Shown here one piece after another: positions 34,108 through 43,430 of a stretch of 45,519 bases of DNA. Both the position numbers and the translations under genes were made by a program. The notes below the pieces were generated by a model, which had not been told where the DNA came from, did no database searches, and saw only the letters and a program-made list of their open reading frames with translations. Where the stretch lies: assembly GCA_947470805.1 (NCBI GenBank), contig CANIVU010000070.1, positions 1 to 45,519 on the forward strand, written 5' to 3'. Position 1 is the stretch's first letter, and every line of letters begins with the position of its first letter. Source of the stretch: Acidobacteriota bacterium. Lineage in GTDB: Bacteria > Acidobacteriota > Terriglobia > Bryobacterales > Bryobacteraceae.

Positions 34108-35808
34108 ATGCTTTGGAGCCAACTTTTCATCCCCACCCTCCGCGAAACGCCCGCCGAAGCCGAAGTTGTCAGCCATCAACTCCTTCTCCGCGCCGGCTAC
34201 GTCCGCCAGCTCTCCGCCGGTATCTACAATTACCTCTTCCTCGCCCAGCGCTCCCTGCAAAAGATCCAGCGCATCATTCGCGAAGAAATGGAAGCCATCG
34301 GCGCCCAGGAAGTCCTCCTCCCCGCCCTCCAACCCGCCGAACTGTGGAAAGAGTCCGGCCGCTGGGACGTCATGGGCGACAACATGTTCCGCCTCCGCGA
34401 CCGCAACGGACGCGACCTCTGCCTCGGCATGACCCACGAAGAGAACATGACCGCCCTCGCCCGCGGCGAACTCCGCAGCTACAAACAACTCCCCCAAATC
34501 TGGTATCAAATCCAAACCAAATTCCGCGACGAACCCCGCCCCAAATCCGGCCTCCTCCGCGTCCGCCAGTTCATCATGAAGGACAGCTACTCCTTCGACC
34601 TGACACCCGCCGGCCTCGACCAGAGCTTCGATAAACACCACGCCGCCTACAACAAAATCTTCACCCGCTGCGGACTCGAATTCCTCTCCGTCGACGCCCA
34701 CTCCGGCGCCATGGGCGGCTCCCAATCCACCGAATTCATGGTCGCCTCCAACGCCGGCGAAGACTTCGTCGCCGTCTGCAAAGCCACCGGCTACGCCGCC
34801 AATCTGGAAAAGGCGGTCTCCCGCCCGCAGCCCCCCGCCATCCCCGATCCCGAAGGAGACCTCACCCCCGAGCCCTTCCACACCCCCAGCCAGAAAACCA
34901 TCGCCGACATCGCCCGCTTCACCGACCTCCCCGAAACCAGCCAAATGAAATCCCTGGTCATGGTCGCCGACGCCAAACCCGTCCTTGTCATGCTCCGCGG
35001 CGACCACCAAATGTCGGAAACCAAGTTCCAATCCGCCACCGGAGCCACCGACTTCCGCCCCGCCTTCCCCCACGAAATCCAGGAGTGGTTCGCCGCCGCC
35101 GCCGGCTCCCTCGGCCCCGTCGGCGTCACCAACATGCCCATCCTCGCCGACACCGCGCTCGAAGGCCGCAAAAACATGATCTCCGGCGCCAATCGCGACG
35201 ACTATCACTTCAAAAATGTGACTCCCGGCAAGGACTTCACCCCCCAGTGGCACGACCTCCGCCAAGTCGCCCAAGGCGATACCGAAGTCGAGTCCGGCCA
35301 ACCCCTCGAAATCGTAAAAACCGTCGAAATCGGCCACATCTTCAAACTCGGCTACAAGTATTCGAACGCCCTGGGTCTGAAGGTCCTCGACGAAAACGGC
35401 AAGGAAACCCCGGTCATCATGGGCTCCTACGGCATCGGCGTCGAACGCGTCCTCTGCGCGGCCATCGAACTCTACAACGACGCCAACGGCATCAGCCTCC
35501 CGCCCTCCATCGCCCCTTTCGGCGTAGTCATCACCCCCGTCAACCCAGCCGACCCAGCCCAGCGCCAAGCCGCCCAAACCCTCTACGAAGAAGCCAAAGC
35601 CGCCGGCCTCGACCCCCTGTTAGACGACCGCGACGAACGGCCCGGCGTGAAGTTCAAGGACGCCGACTTAATCGGCATCCCCTACCGCATCACAATCGGC
35701 AAAAAACTCGCCGAAGGCCTGGTCGAACTCACCACCCGCCGCACCCGCGAAACCATCACCCTCCCCCTAAAAACCGTGTCACACACAATTTCCCTGGCCC
35801 TCTCCTAA
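34108..35808 (+). CDS. proS: Prolyl-tRNA synthetase, bacterial type with editing domain
   Basis: 566 residues from ATG 34108 ([20 protein letters not shown], the usual N-terminus); a longer frame from 34036 lacks family similarity. Class II motifs: motif 1 region [13 protein letters not shown], motif 2 [17 protein letters not shown], and motif 3 [14 protein letters not shown]. The INS editing domain is present between them (about 220-400: [30 protein letters not shown]). The anticodon-binding domain follows. The last nine or so residues (KTVSHTI...) are encoded by a 21-nt repeat that recurs 77 bp downstream, so the very C-terminus looks extended or altered by that repeat. Confidence 0.96.
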   Translation: MLWSQLFIPTLRETPAEAEVVSHQLLLRAGYVRQLSAGIYNYLFLAQRSLQKIQRIIREEMEAIGAQEVLLPALQPAELWKESGRWDVMGDNMFRLRDRNGRDLCLGMTHEENMTALARGELRSYKQLPQIWYQIQTKFRDEPRPKSGLLRVRQFIMKDSYSFDLTPAGLDQSFDKHHAAYNKIFTRCGLEFLSVDAHSGAMGGSQSTEFMVASNAGEDFVAVCKATGYAANLEKAVSRPQPPAIPDPEGDLTPEPFHTPSQKTIADIARFTDLPETSQMKSLVMVADAKPVLVMLRGDHQMSETKFQSATGATDFRPAFPHEIQEWFAAAAGSLGPVGVTNMPILADTALEGRKNMISGANRDDYHFKNVTPGKDFTPQWHDLRQVAQGDTEVESGQPLEIVKTVEIGHIFKLGYKYSNALGLKVLDENGKETPVIMGSYGIGVERVLCAAIELYNDANGISLPPSIAPFGVVITPVNPADPAQRQAAQTLYEEAKAAGLDPLLDDRDERPGVKFKDADLIGIPYRITIGKKLAEGLVELTTRRTRETITLPLKTVSHTISLALS

Positions 35809-35867
35809 CCACCTAACCCCAATGCTTCCAACACACCCCTCCCCCGAAAACCGTGTCACACACAATT
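35770..35867 (+). repeat. Two identical 21-nt direct repeats (35770-35790 and 35847-35867)
   Basis: Core CCGTGTCACACACAATT, preceded by AAAA in both copies. The first copy is inside the 3' end of proS; the second ends 3 bp before the aminotransferase ATG at 35871. The 56 bp between them are pyrimidine-rich and hold no gene. Confidence 0.85.
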
Positions 35868-35870
35868 AAA

Positions 35871-36980
35871 ATGCCCACCCCCAACTGGCCCCTCATCCGC
35901 TCCCGCTACCCAGCCCTCCAAAACTGGACCTACTTCAACACCGCCACGTACGGCCTCCTCGCCACCACCACCACCGAAGCCGTCAACAACCATTTCCAAC
36001 ACCGCGACGCCCTCGCCTGCTCCGACTTCCTCACCTGGTTCGACGACATCGACCGCACCCGCGCCAAAGCCGCCCAACTCCTCCACGCCCAACCCGAAGA
36101 CATCGCCTTCACCACCAACGCCGCCACCCCCCTATCCCTCCTCCTCGGCGGCATCCACTGGAAACAAGGCGACCGCATCGTCACCCTCACCAACGAATTC
36201 CCCAACCAGATCTACTACGCCGCCCTCCTCAAGGAAAAAGGCGTCGAACTCGTCGAAACCGAATGGCCCCAGTTTTTCGACGCTATCACCCCCAACACCC
36301 GCGCCGTCCTCATGAGCCAGGTGTCCTACTCCACCGGCTTCCGCCCCCCTCTCGACCAAATCGGCCCCTACCTCAAAGAACGCAACATCGTTTTCTATCT
36401 CGACGCCACCCAGGCCCTCGGCGCCCTCACCTGTAACGTCCAGCAGGTCCAACCCTCCATGCTCGCCGTCCACGGCTACAAATGGCTCCTCTGCCCCAAC
36501 GGCTCCGCCTTCTTCTACGTCAGCCCCGAACTCCGCCAATCCCTCCACCCCAACACCATCGGCTGGCGCTCCCATGAAGACTGGAAAAACGTCAACCGCC
36601 TCCACCACGGCGCCCCCGTCTTCAAGGATTCCGCCGAAAAATACGAAGGCGGCATGCCCCCCTTTCCCGCCATCTACGCCCTCGATGCCGCCCTCTCCGA
36701 TTTCCTCGAAATCGGCCCCGAAAAGATCGAACGCCGCGTCCTCGAATTAACCGCCCTCCTCCACGAGCGCCTCCACGAAATCGGCCACGTGACCATCCTC
36801 CACAAACATTCCCCCATCACCGCCGCCCACTTCCCCAATACCGACCCCGCCTCCCTCCTCCCCCGTCTCAAAGAGCACAAAATCCTCGCCTCCGCCCGCC
36901 ACGGCTGCCTCCGTCTCGCTCTCCATTTCTACAACGACGAATCCGACATCGACCACCTCATCACCACCCTCAAGCTCTAA
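35871..36980 (+). CDS. Class V aminotransferase (cysteine desulfurase-like PLP enzyme)
   Basis: 369 residues from ATG 35871; an in-frame GTG at 35853 would add six residues coded by the repeat and is less likely. RYPALQNWTYFNTATYG at the start, TTNAATPLSLLL, MSQVSYSTGFRPPLDQIG, FYLDATQALGAL (Asp that binds the PLP ring), and the Schiff-base lysine in VHGYKWLLCPNG. The family includes cysteine desulfurases, isopenicillin N epimerases and kynureninase-like enzymes; no specific substrate is indicated and the desulfurase active-site cysteine loop is not evident. Cytoplasmic, monocistronic. Confidence 0.85.
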   Translation: MPTPNWPLIRSRYPALQNWTYFNTATYGLLATTTTEAVNNHFQHRDALACSDFLTWFDDIDRTRAKAAQLLHAQPEDIAFTTNAATPLSLLLGGIHWKQGDRIVTLTNEFPNQIYYAALLKEKGVELVETEWPQFFDAITPNTRAVLMSQVSYSTGFRPPLDQIGPYLKERNIVFYLDATQALGALTCNVQQVQPSMLAVHGYKWLLCPNGSAFFYVSPELRQSLHPNTIGWRSHEDWKNVNRLHHGAPVFKDSAEKYEGGMPPFPAIYALDAALSDFLEIGPEKIERRVLELTALLHERLHEIGHVTILHKHSPITAAHFPNTDPASLLPRLKEHKILASARHGCLRLALHFYNDESDIDHLITTLKL

Positions 36981-36993
36981 GAATTAATTCCTA

Positions 36994-37024
36994 TTGCATT
37001 TGTCAGACATTCGCGGCATATTGT
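36994..37024 (+). promoter_or_regulatory. Weak candidate promoter for the collar-protein genes
   Basis: TTGCAT (36994) and TATTGT (37019) are 19 bp apart in an AT-rich 99-bp gap. A TGGAG ribosome site precedes ATG 37080 by 8 bp. Fit to consensus is poor. Confidence 0.25.
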
Positions 37025-37079
37025 AAAAGCTGTAGATTCGCTGTACCCGTTATTTACATTACTTTTTGGAGTATTTTCC

Positions 37080-37586
37080 ATGTCTGATCCGTATATCGGC
37101 CAACTCGCTCTGGTCGGGTTTAACTTTGCCCCCCGCGGCTGGGCCTTCTGCCAAGGCCAACTGATGTCCATCGCCGAAAACAACGCCCTCTTCGCCCTCC
37201 TCGGCACCACCTACGGTGGCGATGGCATCTCCTCCTTCGCCCTCCCGGACCTCCGCGGCCGCGCCGTCGTCGGTTTCGGCCAGGGCCCCGGACTCCAGAA
37301 CTACACCCAGGGCCAAGTCGGCGGCACCGAAACCGTCGGGCTGCTTCCCACGCAGATCCCCTCGCACTCCCACACCGTCGCCTGCTCCGCCGAAGAGTCC
37401 AGCAGCTCCTCGCCCACTGGCCAACTCCTCGCCAACGGCTCCATCTATGCCTCCACGCCCAACAACACGATGAGCCCCGCCATGATCGGCGCCTCCGGCG
37501 GCAACCAGGCCCACGAGAACATGCCTCCGTACCTTGTCCTCAACTGGATCATCGCCCTCGAAGGCGTCTTCCCGCCGCGCAGCTAG
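37080..37586 (+). CDS. Phage tail-collar domain protein (microcystin-dependent protein/MdpB-like), first copy
   Basis: 168 residues. The collar domain covers about residues 5-60: PYIGQLALVGFNFAPRGWAF, CQGQLMSIAENNALFALLG, FALPDLRGR. After the GTE...LPTQIPSHSH segment comes a variable Ser-rich part and the conserved end MSPAMIGASGGNQAHENMPP. These proteins are found in bacteria, mostly in pairs or triplets and without other phage genes. Their function is not established; a surface or tail-fibre-like role is only inferred. A paralogue follows 26 bp downstream. Confidence 0.9.
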   Translation: MSDPYIGQLALVGFNFAPRGWAFCQGQLMSIAENNALFALLGTTYGGDGISSFALPDLRGRAVVGFGQGPGLQNYTQGQVGGTETVGLLPTQIPSHSHTVACSAEESSSSSPTGQLLANGSIYASTPNNTMSPAMIGASGGNQAHENMPPYLVLNWIIALEGVFPPRS

Positions 37587-37612
37587 GAAGGCACACACCA
37601 GGAGAACTCTTC

Positions 37613-38116
37613 ATGGAATCCTACGTCGGCCAAATCATTCCCGTGGCGTTCAATTACGCACCGAAAGGCTGGTTTCTCTGCCAGGGGCAACTTCTCCCCA
37701 TCCAGCAGTACACCGCCCTCTTCTCCCTCCTTGGCGTCTACTACGGCGGCAACGGACAAACCACCTTCGCCCTCCCCGACCTTCGCGGCCGCCAACCCCT
37801 CGGCATGGGCCAGGGCATCGGATGGACCAATCGCGAACTCGGCGAAGTCGGCGGCGTGGAATCGGTTACCCTCACCACCGGCAACCTCCCGTCCCACTCC
37901 CACTCCGTCGCCTGCAACGGTGACGAAACGGACGTAGCCACCCCGGCCAACAGCGTTCCCGGCACCGGCGCCAACTACGCCGCCACCGCCACCAGCGCCA
38001 TGAGCCCGGCCATGATCGGACCCGCCGGCGGCAACCAGCCCCACGAAAACCGGTCGCCCTTCCAGGTCCAAAACTGGATCATCTGCTACGCCGGCATCTT
38101 CCCGCCGCGCAGCTAA
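37613..38116 (+). CDS. Phage tail-collar domain protein, second copy
   Basis: 167 residues, paralogous to the preceding gene: ESYVGQIIPVAFNYAPKGW, LCQGQLLPIQQYTALFSLLG, FALPDLRGRQPLGMGQG, and the same C-terminal MSPAMIGPAGGNQPHENRSP and INPPRS-like FPPRS end. An AGGAGA ribosome site lies 8 bp before the start. The two probably form one operon with the GNAT gene 50 bp downstream, although a strong hairpin lies in that gap. Confidence 0.9.
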   Translation: MESYVGQIIPVAFNYAPKGWFLCQGQLLPIQQYTALFSLLGVYYGGNGQTTFALPDLRGRQPLGMGQGIGWTNRELGEVGGVESVTLTTGNLPSHSHSVACNGDETDVATPANSVPGTGANYAATATSAMSPAMIGPAGGNQPHENRSPFQVQNWIICYAGIFPPRS

Positions 38117-38130
38117 CCAATCCAACCCGC

Positions 38131-38156
38131 CGGCCGCCCCCTCCCAGGGGCGGCCG
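38131..38156 (+). terminator. 10-bp GC hairpin between the collar genes and the GNAT gene
   Basis: CGGCCGCCCC and GGGGCGGCCG around CTCCCA. No T-run follows, so it may attenuate rather than end transcription. Confidence 0.5.
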
Positions 38157-38166
38157 CGTACTCCGC

Positions 38167-38604
38167 ATGCTCTCCCTCCATCCCGTCCAGCCTTCCGACG
38201 AACCGTTCCTCATCGATCTCCACGCCGCCACTCTCCCTTCCGGCCTCCCCCCGCCATTAATTCAAATGCAATACTTGGCCGAAAACGCCAGCTATAAAGC
38301 CACCTACCCCGAAACGGGCCACGCAATTATCAAGGAAAACGGCCAGCCCATCGGCCGCTGGTGGCTCCACCACACCGAAGCGGAAACCCGTCTGGTCGAT
38401 ATCCGCCTCCTCCCCACCGCCCAGCGCCGCGGCATCGGCACCCAACTCCTCCGCCAGCTCCAATCCCAATCCACCCGCCCCATCCGCCTCTCGGTCGCCA
38501 TCACCAACCCCGCCGCCCACCAGCTCTACACCCGTCTCGGCTTCACCCCAACCGCCCAATCCGGCATGCACATCCACATGGAGTGGCTGCCCCCGTCACA
38601 CTGA
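38167..38604 (+). CDS. GNAT-family N-acetyltransferase
   Basis: 145 residues. The acetyl-CoA binding motif A is VDIRLLPTAQRRGIGTQLLR (residues about 78-97), followed by the NPAAHQLYTRLGFTP segment typical of GNAT motif B. Substrate unknown. It directly follows the two collar proteins, an order that makes a link (for example N-acylation of a partner) worth testing but not shown. It overlaps the convergent DinB-like gene by 9 bp. Confidence 0.88.
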   Translation: MLSLHPVQPSDEPFLIDLHAATLPSGLPPPLIQMQYLAENASYKATYPETGHAIIKENGQPIGRWWLHHTEAETRLVDIRLLPTAQRRGIGTQLLRQLQSQSTRPIRLSVAITNPAAHQLYTRLGFTPTAQSGMHIHMEWLPPSH

Positions 38605-39048
38605 CACCCACCGCACCTCCACCCCCATACCCTCAAAGATCTGCCGCAAATGATGCTGCATGTGCAGCACATAATCAACAACCAAGTACTCCAGCGTCAC
38701 CGCCTCCGCCCCGCCAATCACACACGGCGCCCCCAACCGCCCCGCCGGAATCAACGCCACCAACCCTGCCAGATACAAATTGAAGCTCTCCCACAGCCCC
38801 ACCAGCAGCACCGGCTTCGCCCGCCCAAACTGCTGTACGCACACCATCGCCTCCTGGTCATACCCCGGCAAGGTCACTTCCCCATCCGCCATCGCCCGCA
38901 CAAACCGCTGATGATTGTTCCCCGCCGAATCAATCAAATGCCCCAGAATCTCCAACCGCGTCCAACTCCCCGCCCCACGCGTCCGTGTCCAATCGGCCGT
39001 CCCCATCTGCCGGAACACCCCGCTCACATCCGCCACCATCCGCGTCAT
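38596..39048 (-). CDS. DinB-like four-helix metalloprotein
   Basis: 150 residues. The helix ILGHLIDSAGNNHQRF and the C-terminal DYVLHMQHHLRQIF supply the spaced histidines of the DinB/YfiT metal site. Members of this family include thiol-S-transferases and stress-induced proteins; the specific role is unclear. Its stop overlaps that of the GNAT gene by 9 bp in convergent orientation. The 72 bp upstream, before the catalase stop, contains nothing recognisable. Confidence 0.82.
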   Translation of the reverse strand: MTRMVADVSGVFRQMGTADWTRTRGAGSWTRLEILGHLIDSAGNNHQRFVRAMADGEVTLPGYDQEAMVCVQQFGRAKPVLLVGLWESFNLYLAGLVALIPAGRLGAPCVIGGAEAVTLEYLVVDYVLHMQHHLRQIFEGMGVEVRWVSV

Positions 39049-39120
39049 CTACCCGGAGAGCATCATCATATCCATGCCCTCCGGTGTAACACATCCACCG
39101 CCCAACCCGGTCGCCCCCCC

Positions 39121-41214
39121 CTACGGAATAGCCACCTTCGCCCGCTCCCAATGCCGCAGGTTTCGACACGTCACCACAAACGCCGTGGCGCTCGCCGCCC
39201 CACTCAGCGCAATCACCCCCGCATCTATATCCGCCCGGATCCCTGCCTTCTCAATCAGCGGCATCGCATCCTTCACCCACCCGATAAACTTCAGGTGCAC
39301 AAACGCATCCGCCACAAACGCGCGCGCCGCCGCGCTCTTCGCAAACTCCGCCGCCCCCGCCGCCGACGTGATCACCGCCACCGCGTCGTAAAGGATCGAC
39401 GGCCCGCCTCCCACCTTCTGATCCGCCGCGATCACCGTCCCATCACTTGCCTCCACGCCGCCAATCGTAGGCGCAATCACGGCCAGCGTCGCGCCCTCGT
39501 TCCCCAACGCCGCCCGCAAAGCCTCCAATAACGAACGGTCCAACCCATCGCTCACCAGCGCGCCAACGCATCGCCCCCGGAACGTCCCCGGCGGATTCAG
39601 CGCAATACTCAGCGCCTGCGACGGCGGCAGATCCGTCCGCGGTGTCACCGCAGGAATCGCCCTCTTCACATCGCCGCGAATTCCGATTCCCTTTTTCACA
39701 CGCGCCGCCAGCGCCTCGTCAATATTCGGCAAATGGGAAACAACCCGCTCCCGGATCGCCGGCCGCTCCACCTTGCTCAATTCGAAAATCAAAGCGTCGG
39801 CAATATGGTCCCGCTCCAGCTCGGACTGGCTAATATAAAACTGTCTCGCCTGGCTGTAGTGATCCGAAAAACTCCCCGCGCGCGCACGAGTCTTCCGCCC
39901 CTGCTCTTCCCCCGCAAAACTCCGGAAACCGTCCTTGTGGCACTCCCGCGGCCCGCCCTCCTCGCCCCCAATCGAATTCGGTTCGTAGTTGGCTTTCCCT
40001 GCCACGTTCCGCATCGCCATGTGACCGTCCTGCTGAAAATTGTGGAAAGGACACTTCGGCGCATTAATCGGAATGTGCGTGAAATTCGGACCGCCCAGCC
40101 GCTTGATCTGCGTGTCCAAATAGGAGAAATTCCGCCCTTGCAGTAACGGGTCATTGGTGAAGTCGATCCCCGGCACCACATTGCTCGTACAAAACGCCAC
40201 CTGTTCCGTCTCGGCAAAGAAGTTGTCCACGCAACGGTCCAGCACCAGCCGCCCCACCCGCCGGATCGGCACCAGCTCCTCCGGGATCAGCTTCGTCGCA
40301 TCCAACACATCGAACGCGAACTCGTCGGCGAACTTCTCATCAAACAGCTGCAACCCCAATTCCCACTCCGGAAACTCTCCCTTCTGGATCGCGTTCCAAA
40401 GGTCCCTGCGGTGGTAATCCGGATCCGCCCCATTCAGTTTCACCGCCTCGTCCCACAACAACGACTGCATCCCCAGCTTCGGCTTCCAGTGGAACTTCAC
40501 GAACGTCGATTTCCCCTCCTTCGTCACCATTCGGAACGTGTGGACCCCAAAGCCCTCCATGAATCGCAGCGACCGCGGAATCGCACGGTCCGACATCGCC
40601 CACATAATCATGTGCATGCTCTCGGGCATCAGCGAAATGAAATCCCCAAAGCTATCGTGCGCCGTCTGCGCCTGCGGGAAGTCGCAATCCGGTTCCGCCT
40701 TGGCCGCGTGAATCAGGTCCGGAAACTTCATCGCGTCCTGAATAAAAAACACCGGCATGTTGTTCCCAACAATGTCCCAGTTTCCCTGCTTCGTATACAG
40801 CTTCACCGCAAACCCACGCACGTCGCGCGCCAGGTCGGGCGACCCCTTATTCCCCGCCACCGTGGAAAAGCGAACGAAAGCCGGCGTCCTCTCCCCCGGC
40901 CGCTGAAAGATATCGGCCGACGTGACGTCGCCCAGCGCCTCATACGCCTCAAAGTAGCCGTGCGCCCCATACCCCCGTGCATGCACCACCCGCTCCGGAA
41001 TACGCTCGTGGTCAAAATGAAAGATCTTCTCGCGGAAATGGAAGTCTTCCAGGGCCGTCGGCCCCCGCTCCCCTATCCGCAATGAATTCTGATCGTCGGA
41101 AACCGGCACGCCCTGTTGCGTCGTCAGCGCTGGCGCCCCAGCCCCAGCCGTCTGGTGGACTTCGCCGCCGCTGCCCACCATCGGCGCGGCTTTGCTCTCT
41201 TGCTTCTTTTTCAC
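39121..41214 (-). CDS. katE: Large-subunit monofunctional catalase (HPII type)
   Basis: 697 residues from GTG 41214, which follows AGGGAAAC; the frame continues upstream to 41481 but without family similarity. Distal H78 ([15 protein letters not shown]) and N151 ([11 protein letters not shown]), and the proximal heme ligand Y365 ([14 protein letters not shown]). The C-terminal 150 or so residues form the flavodoxin/class I glutamine-amidotransferase-like domain of HPII enzymes. The position of the HPII His392 that crosslinks to the heme tyrosine is C342 here, as often in bacterial relatives. It removes hydrogen peroxide. The gene is divergent from a stress-related gene cluster, suggesting joint control. 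Confidence 0.95.
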   Translation of the reverse strand: MKKKQESKAAPMVGSGGEVHQTAGAGAPALTTQQGVPVSDDQNSLRIGERGPTALEDFHFREKIFHFDHERIPERVVHARGYGAHGYFEAYEALGDVTSADIFQRPGERTPAFVRFSTVAGNKGSPDLARDVRGFAVKLYTKQGNWDIVGNNMPVFFIQDAMKFPDLIHAAKAEPDCDFPQAQTAHDSFGDFISLMPESMHMIMWAMSDRAIPRSLRFMEGFGVHTFRMVTKEGKSTFVKFHWKPKLGMQSLLWDEAVKLNGADPDYHRRDLWNAIQKGEFPEWELGLQLFDEKFADEFAFDVLDATKLIPEELVPIRRVGRLVLDRCVDNFFAETEQVAFCTSNVVPGIDFTNDPLLQGRNFSYLDTQIKRLGGPNFTHIPINAPKCPFHNFQQDGHMAMRNVAGKANYEPNSIGGEEGGPRECHKDGFRSFAGEEQGRKTRARAGSFSDHYSQARQFYISQSELERDHIADALIFELSKVERPAIRERVVSHLPNIDEALAARVKKGIGIRGDVKRAIPAVTPRTDLPPSQALSIALNPPGTFRGRCVGALVSDGLDRSLLEALRAALGNEGATLAVIAPTIGGVEASDGTVIAADQKVGGGPSILYDAVAVITSAAGAAEFAKSAAARAFVADAFVHLKFIGWVKDAMPLIEKAGIRADIDAGVIALSGAASATAFVVTCRNLRHWERAKVAIP

Positions 41215-41545
41215 AGTGTTTCCCTTCTGAACTCGGCACCCGTGCGCCCTACGAAGAACGGTCTGCACGCACATCGCCAAAGCTCCGCCCACCCCTGCCA
41301 CGTCCTGCCAAGACCCGCCCAGTGGAAGATGACGGCACACCGCCACCTGACGAAATAACAACGGAACCAGCGGGAATCCCATCGCCGTTGCCCCAACAAC
41401 ACCCGGGAACAATGGCCATCGTCGTGCTCTTACCCCGGTAGCTCCTTCTGTCGCCGTTCCATCGGCTGGAGCGTGCAGCAAAGCCCTTGGAACGGCGACG
41501 AAGTAGTTCGAAGTTCAACTGCTTGGAACAGGATCGGGAGGTCCC
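41215..41545. other. 331-bp intergenic control region between catalase and the stress cluster
   Basis: No gene with support was found. It carries the 12-bp inverted repeat at 41450-41499 and GGAAC motifs at 41489 and 41525 that resemble -35 elements of ECF-type sigma factors, though no matching -10 element was confirmed. The start of the 27-aa peptide gene is at its right end. Confidence 0.5.
41450..41499. promoter_or_regulatory. 12-bp perfect inverted repeat with 26-bp spacer, candidate operator
   Basis: GTCGCCGTTCCA at 41450-41461 and TGGAACGGCGAC at 41488-41499, in the divergent gap between katE and the stress cluster. It could be a dyad regulatory site or a hairpin in an RNA leader. Confidence 0.45.
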
Positions 41546-41629
41546 ATGAAATACGGAATTGCCTACTTACTCGGAGTGCCAGGCACTCTGATCCTGGCCT
41601 GGTTCTTGTTCAACCAGGTCTCCTGCTGA
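41546..41629 (+). CDS. 27-residue single-span membrane peptide
   Basis: A short gene with ATG 41546 and TGA at 41627-41629, preceded by GGGAGG with a 4-nt spacer, a better ribosome site than most here. The peptide MKYGIAYLLGVPGTLILAW continues for eight more residues ending in VSC. It is one hydrophobic span with a short charged N-terminus. No function can be assigned. It opens the stress cluster and may be a small stress-membrane peptide; its shortness makes chance possible, but signal and context favour a real gene. Confidence 0.55.
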   Translation: MKYGIAYLLGVPGTLILAWFLFNQVSC

Positions 41630-41791
41630 CCGCTCCGGCGCCGCGCCACTTACACCGCCGCGGGGCGCTGAGTTACATCACACTTATCGATCATTGAGGA
41701 TGTTACATAACCCCCGTGCCCCGCCCGCCAGCAGCTTCATTGGCCGTCCAATTGCAACAACCGAATTGGAAGTTCGAAAAGGACATTATCA

Positions 41792-42346
41792 ATGGAAACA
41801 ATGAAGAGCGCGGTGGACCTGCTCGCCGCCGAGATCAAAGATCTCTACTCAGCCGAAAAGCAATTGACGAAGGCGATCCCCAAGATGATCGCCGGTGCGA
41901 AGGACCCCCATCTGAAAGCCGGGTTGTCGGCGCATCTGGATGAAACGAAGCAACAGATAGTTCGCCTCGAAACCATCGCGGGACTCCTGGAAATCGAGGC
42001 CTCCGGCAAGGTCTGCAAAGGCATGGAAGGCATCATCCTGGAAGGCGCCGAAGCGCTCTCGACCGACGCGCCTCCCTTGGTCCACGACCTCGGCATCATA
42101 GCCGCCGCGCGGCGCGTGGAGCACTACGAAATGGCTGGCTATATGACGGCGATCGCCATCTCCGACGAACTGGAACTCTCCGAAGTGACCGCACTGCTGC
42201 AGGCGACCCTGTTCGAAGAAAAAGGCGCCGAAGAATCCCTGCGGACCCACTTTGACGGTTTGCTGGTAAAGTGCACCGCCGTTGCCGCCGATTCCGGCAA
42301 GCCGCCGGCGAAACACACCCCCAACGTCATGGCAAAAACCGCCTGA
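41792..42346 (+). CDS. DUF892 ferritin-like protein (YciE/YciF family)
   Basis: 184 residues. Paired helices with SAVDLLAAEIKDLYSAEKQL and the conserved E/H positions of a ferritin-like four-helix bundle (ETKQQIVRLETI, RRVEHYEMAGYM). These proteins are induced by osmotic and other stresses in enterobacteria and are thought to bind a di-iron centre. The start has an AAAGGA ribosome site 7 nt upstream. Part of the stress cluster. Confidence 0.9.
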   Translation: METMKSAVDLLAAEIKDLYSAEKQLTKAIPKMIAGAKDPHLKAGLSAHLDETKQQIVRLETIAGLLEIEASGKVCKGMEGIILEGAEALSTDAPPLVHDLGIIAAARRVEHYEMAGYMTAIAISDELELSEVTALLQATLFEEKGAEESLRTHFDGLLVKCTAVAADSGKPPAKHTPNVMAKTA

Positions 42347-42412
42347 CAGCGCGCTCACACGCAAAGAAACAACCCCGGATCCGAAAGATCTCACGCAGAA
42401 AGAACAACAACA

Positions 42413-42769
42413 ATGAAGTGGATTCGCTATACAGCCCCGTTATTTTGTCTCGCAGCCGCCATGGCGCAGCCGCCGGACAACACCAAGGTCAATAAACGGG
42501 ACACCGCAAAAGAAGCCGTCACCGCCGGGACCCAATCCAACAGCAAGGCCGACCTGGAACTCACCCGCAACATCCGCCGTGACATCACGGCCGGCAAGGA
42601 GATGTCTACCTATGCCAAAAACATCAAGATCATCTCCCGCGACGGCGCCGTCACCCTGCGCGGCCCCGTAAAATCATCCGCCGAAAAACAACAGATCGAC
42701 GGGATCGCCAAGAAGTTAGCCGGCGACGCGAAGGTCGACAACCAACTCGAAGTCACACCGGATAAGTAA
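42413..42769 (+). CDS. Exported BON-domain protein
   Basis: 118 residues. Signal peptide MKWIRYTAPLFCLAAAMAQ; one BON domain at about 48-115 (LELTRNIRRDITAGKEMSTY, GAVTLRGPVKSSAEKQQI). BON domains bind membranes, and OsmY-like members are made under osmotic stress in the periplasm. It lies 66 bp after the DUF892 gene and probably shares its regulation. Confidence 0.9.
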   Translation: MKWIRYTAPLFCLAAAMAQPPDNTKVNKRDTAKEAVTAGTQSNSKADLELTRNIRRDITAGKEMSTYAKNIKIISRDGAVTLRGPVKSSAEKQQIDGIAKKLAGDAKVDNQLEVTPDK

Positions 42770-42815
42770 TCATTACCAGGTAACTTACCCACTTACTCTT
42801 TTTGAAGGAAACACA

Positions 42816-43382
42816 ATGAGCAAAAATACCTCAGCCTACGGGATTGCGAAAAGCCAGTCTCAGTTGGAAGAAACTCTGCACCTGCTTCGCACCTCCGGCT
42901 TTCGCGCTGCCGACATCTCGGTGTTGCAGCCGGAAACCATGGGGACGAAGGATATGGGCGTGGAGAATGCCACCAAGTCGCCGGAAGGCGCCGCTGTCGG
43001 CGGCACTGCGGGCGCCGTCACCGGGGGCGTCCTCGGCTGGCTCGTCGGCATCGGCGCCTTGGCCATCCCAGGCGTCGGCCCCTTCATTGCCGCCGGCCCC
43101 ATCATGGCTGCGTTGGCCGGCATGGGCGCCGGAGCCGCCCTCGGCGGCGCCAGCGGAGCGCTCGTCGGCCTCGGCATCCCCGAATATGAAGCGCAGCGCT
43201 ACGAAGGCCGTGTGAAGGACGGCGGAATCCTCCTGTCCGTCCACTGTGATGACAGCGAATGGACGACCAAGGCCAAATCCCTGCTCCAGAACAGCGGCTT
43301 AGAAGACGTTTCGTCCTCCGGCGAAGCCTCGGCCGATTTCTCCAAAACCGACAAGCCCATGCTCCGCGCCGGCGTGCGCTAG
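42816..43382 (+). CDS. General-stress-type glycine-zipper protein (YMGG/DUF1269-like)
   Basis: 188 residues. An N-terminal alpha/beta domain (SQSQLEETLHLLRTSGFRAAD) resembles stress proteins of the 17M type. The long Gly/Ala stretch at about 60-125 (AVGGTAGAVTGGVLGWLVG, AGMGAGAALGGASGALVGLG) would form a membrane-inserting glycine zipper. The GGILLSVHCDDSEWTTKAKSLL end matches related proteins. A GAAGGAAA ribosome site precedes the start. Probably an inner- or outer-membrane stress component. Confidence 0.8.
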   Translation: MSKNTSAYGIAKSQSQLEETLHLLRTSGFRAADISVLQPETMGTKDMGVENATKSPEGAAVGGTAGAVTGGVLGWLVGIGALAIPGVGPFIAAGPIMAALAGMGAGAALGGASGALVGLGIPEYEAQRYEGRVKDGGILLSVHCDDSEWTTKAKSLLQNSGLEDVSSSGEASADFSKTDKPMLRAGVR

Positions 43383-43394
43383 CAGCCACCCCCT

Positions 43395-43430
43395 CGTCAC
43401 TCCCGGTAAGCCGCTTTGCCGGGAGTGACG
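43395..43430 (+). terminator. 12-bp hairpin after the glycine-zipper gene
   Basis: CGTCACTCCCGG and CCGGGAGTGACG around a 12-nt loop, 13 bp after the stop. No T-run; possible terminator or 3' stabiliser. The remaining bases to 43638 show no gene. Confidence 0.6.

Noticed and set aside
37080-38116. A prophage, on the basis of collar-domain proteins
   Set aside because: No integrase, capsid, portal or other phage genes adjoin; these collar proteins are common in bacterial chromosomes.
41215-41481. Extension of the catalase frame upstream of GTG 41214
   Set aside because: No family similarity, and AGGGAAAC lies just before the GTG.
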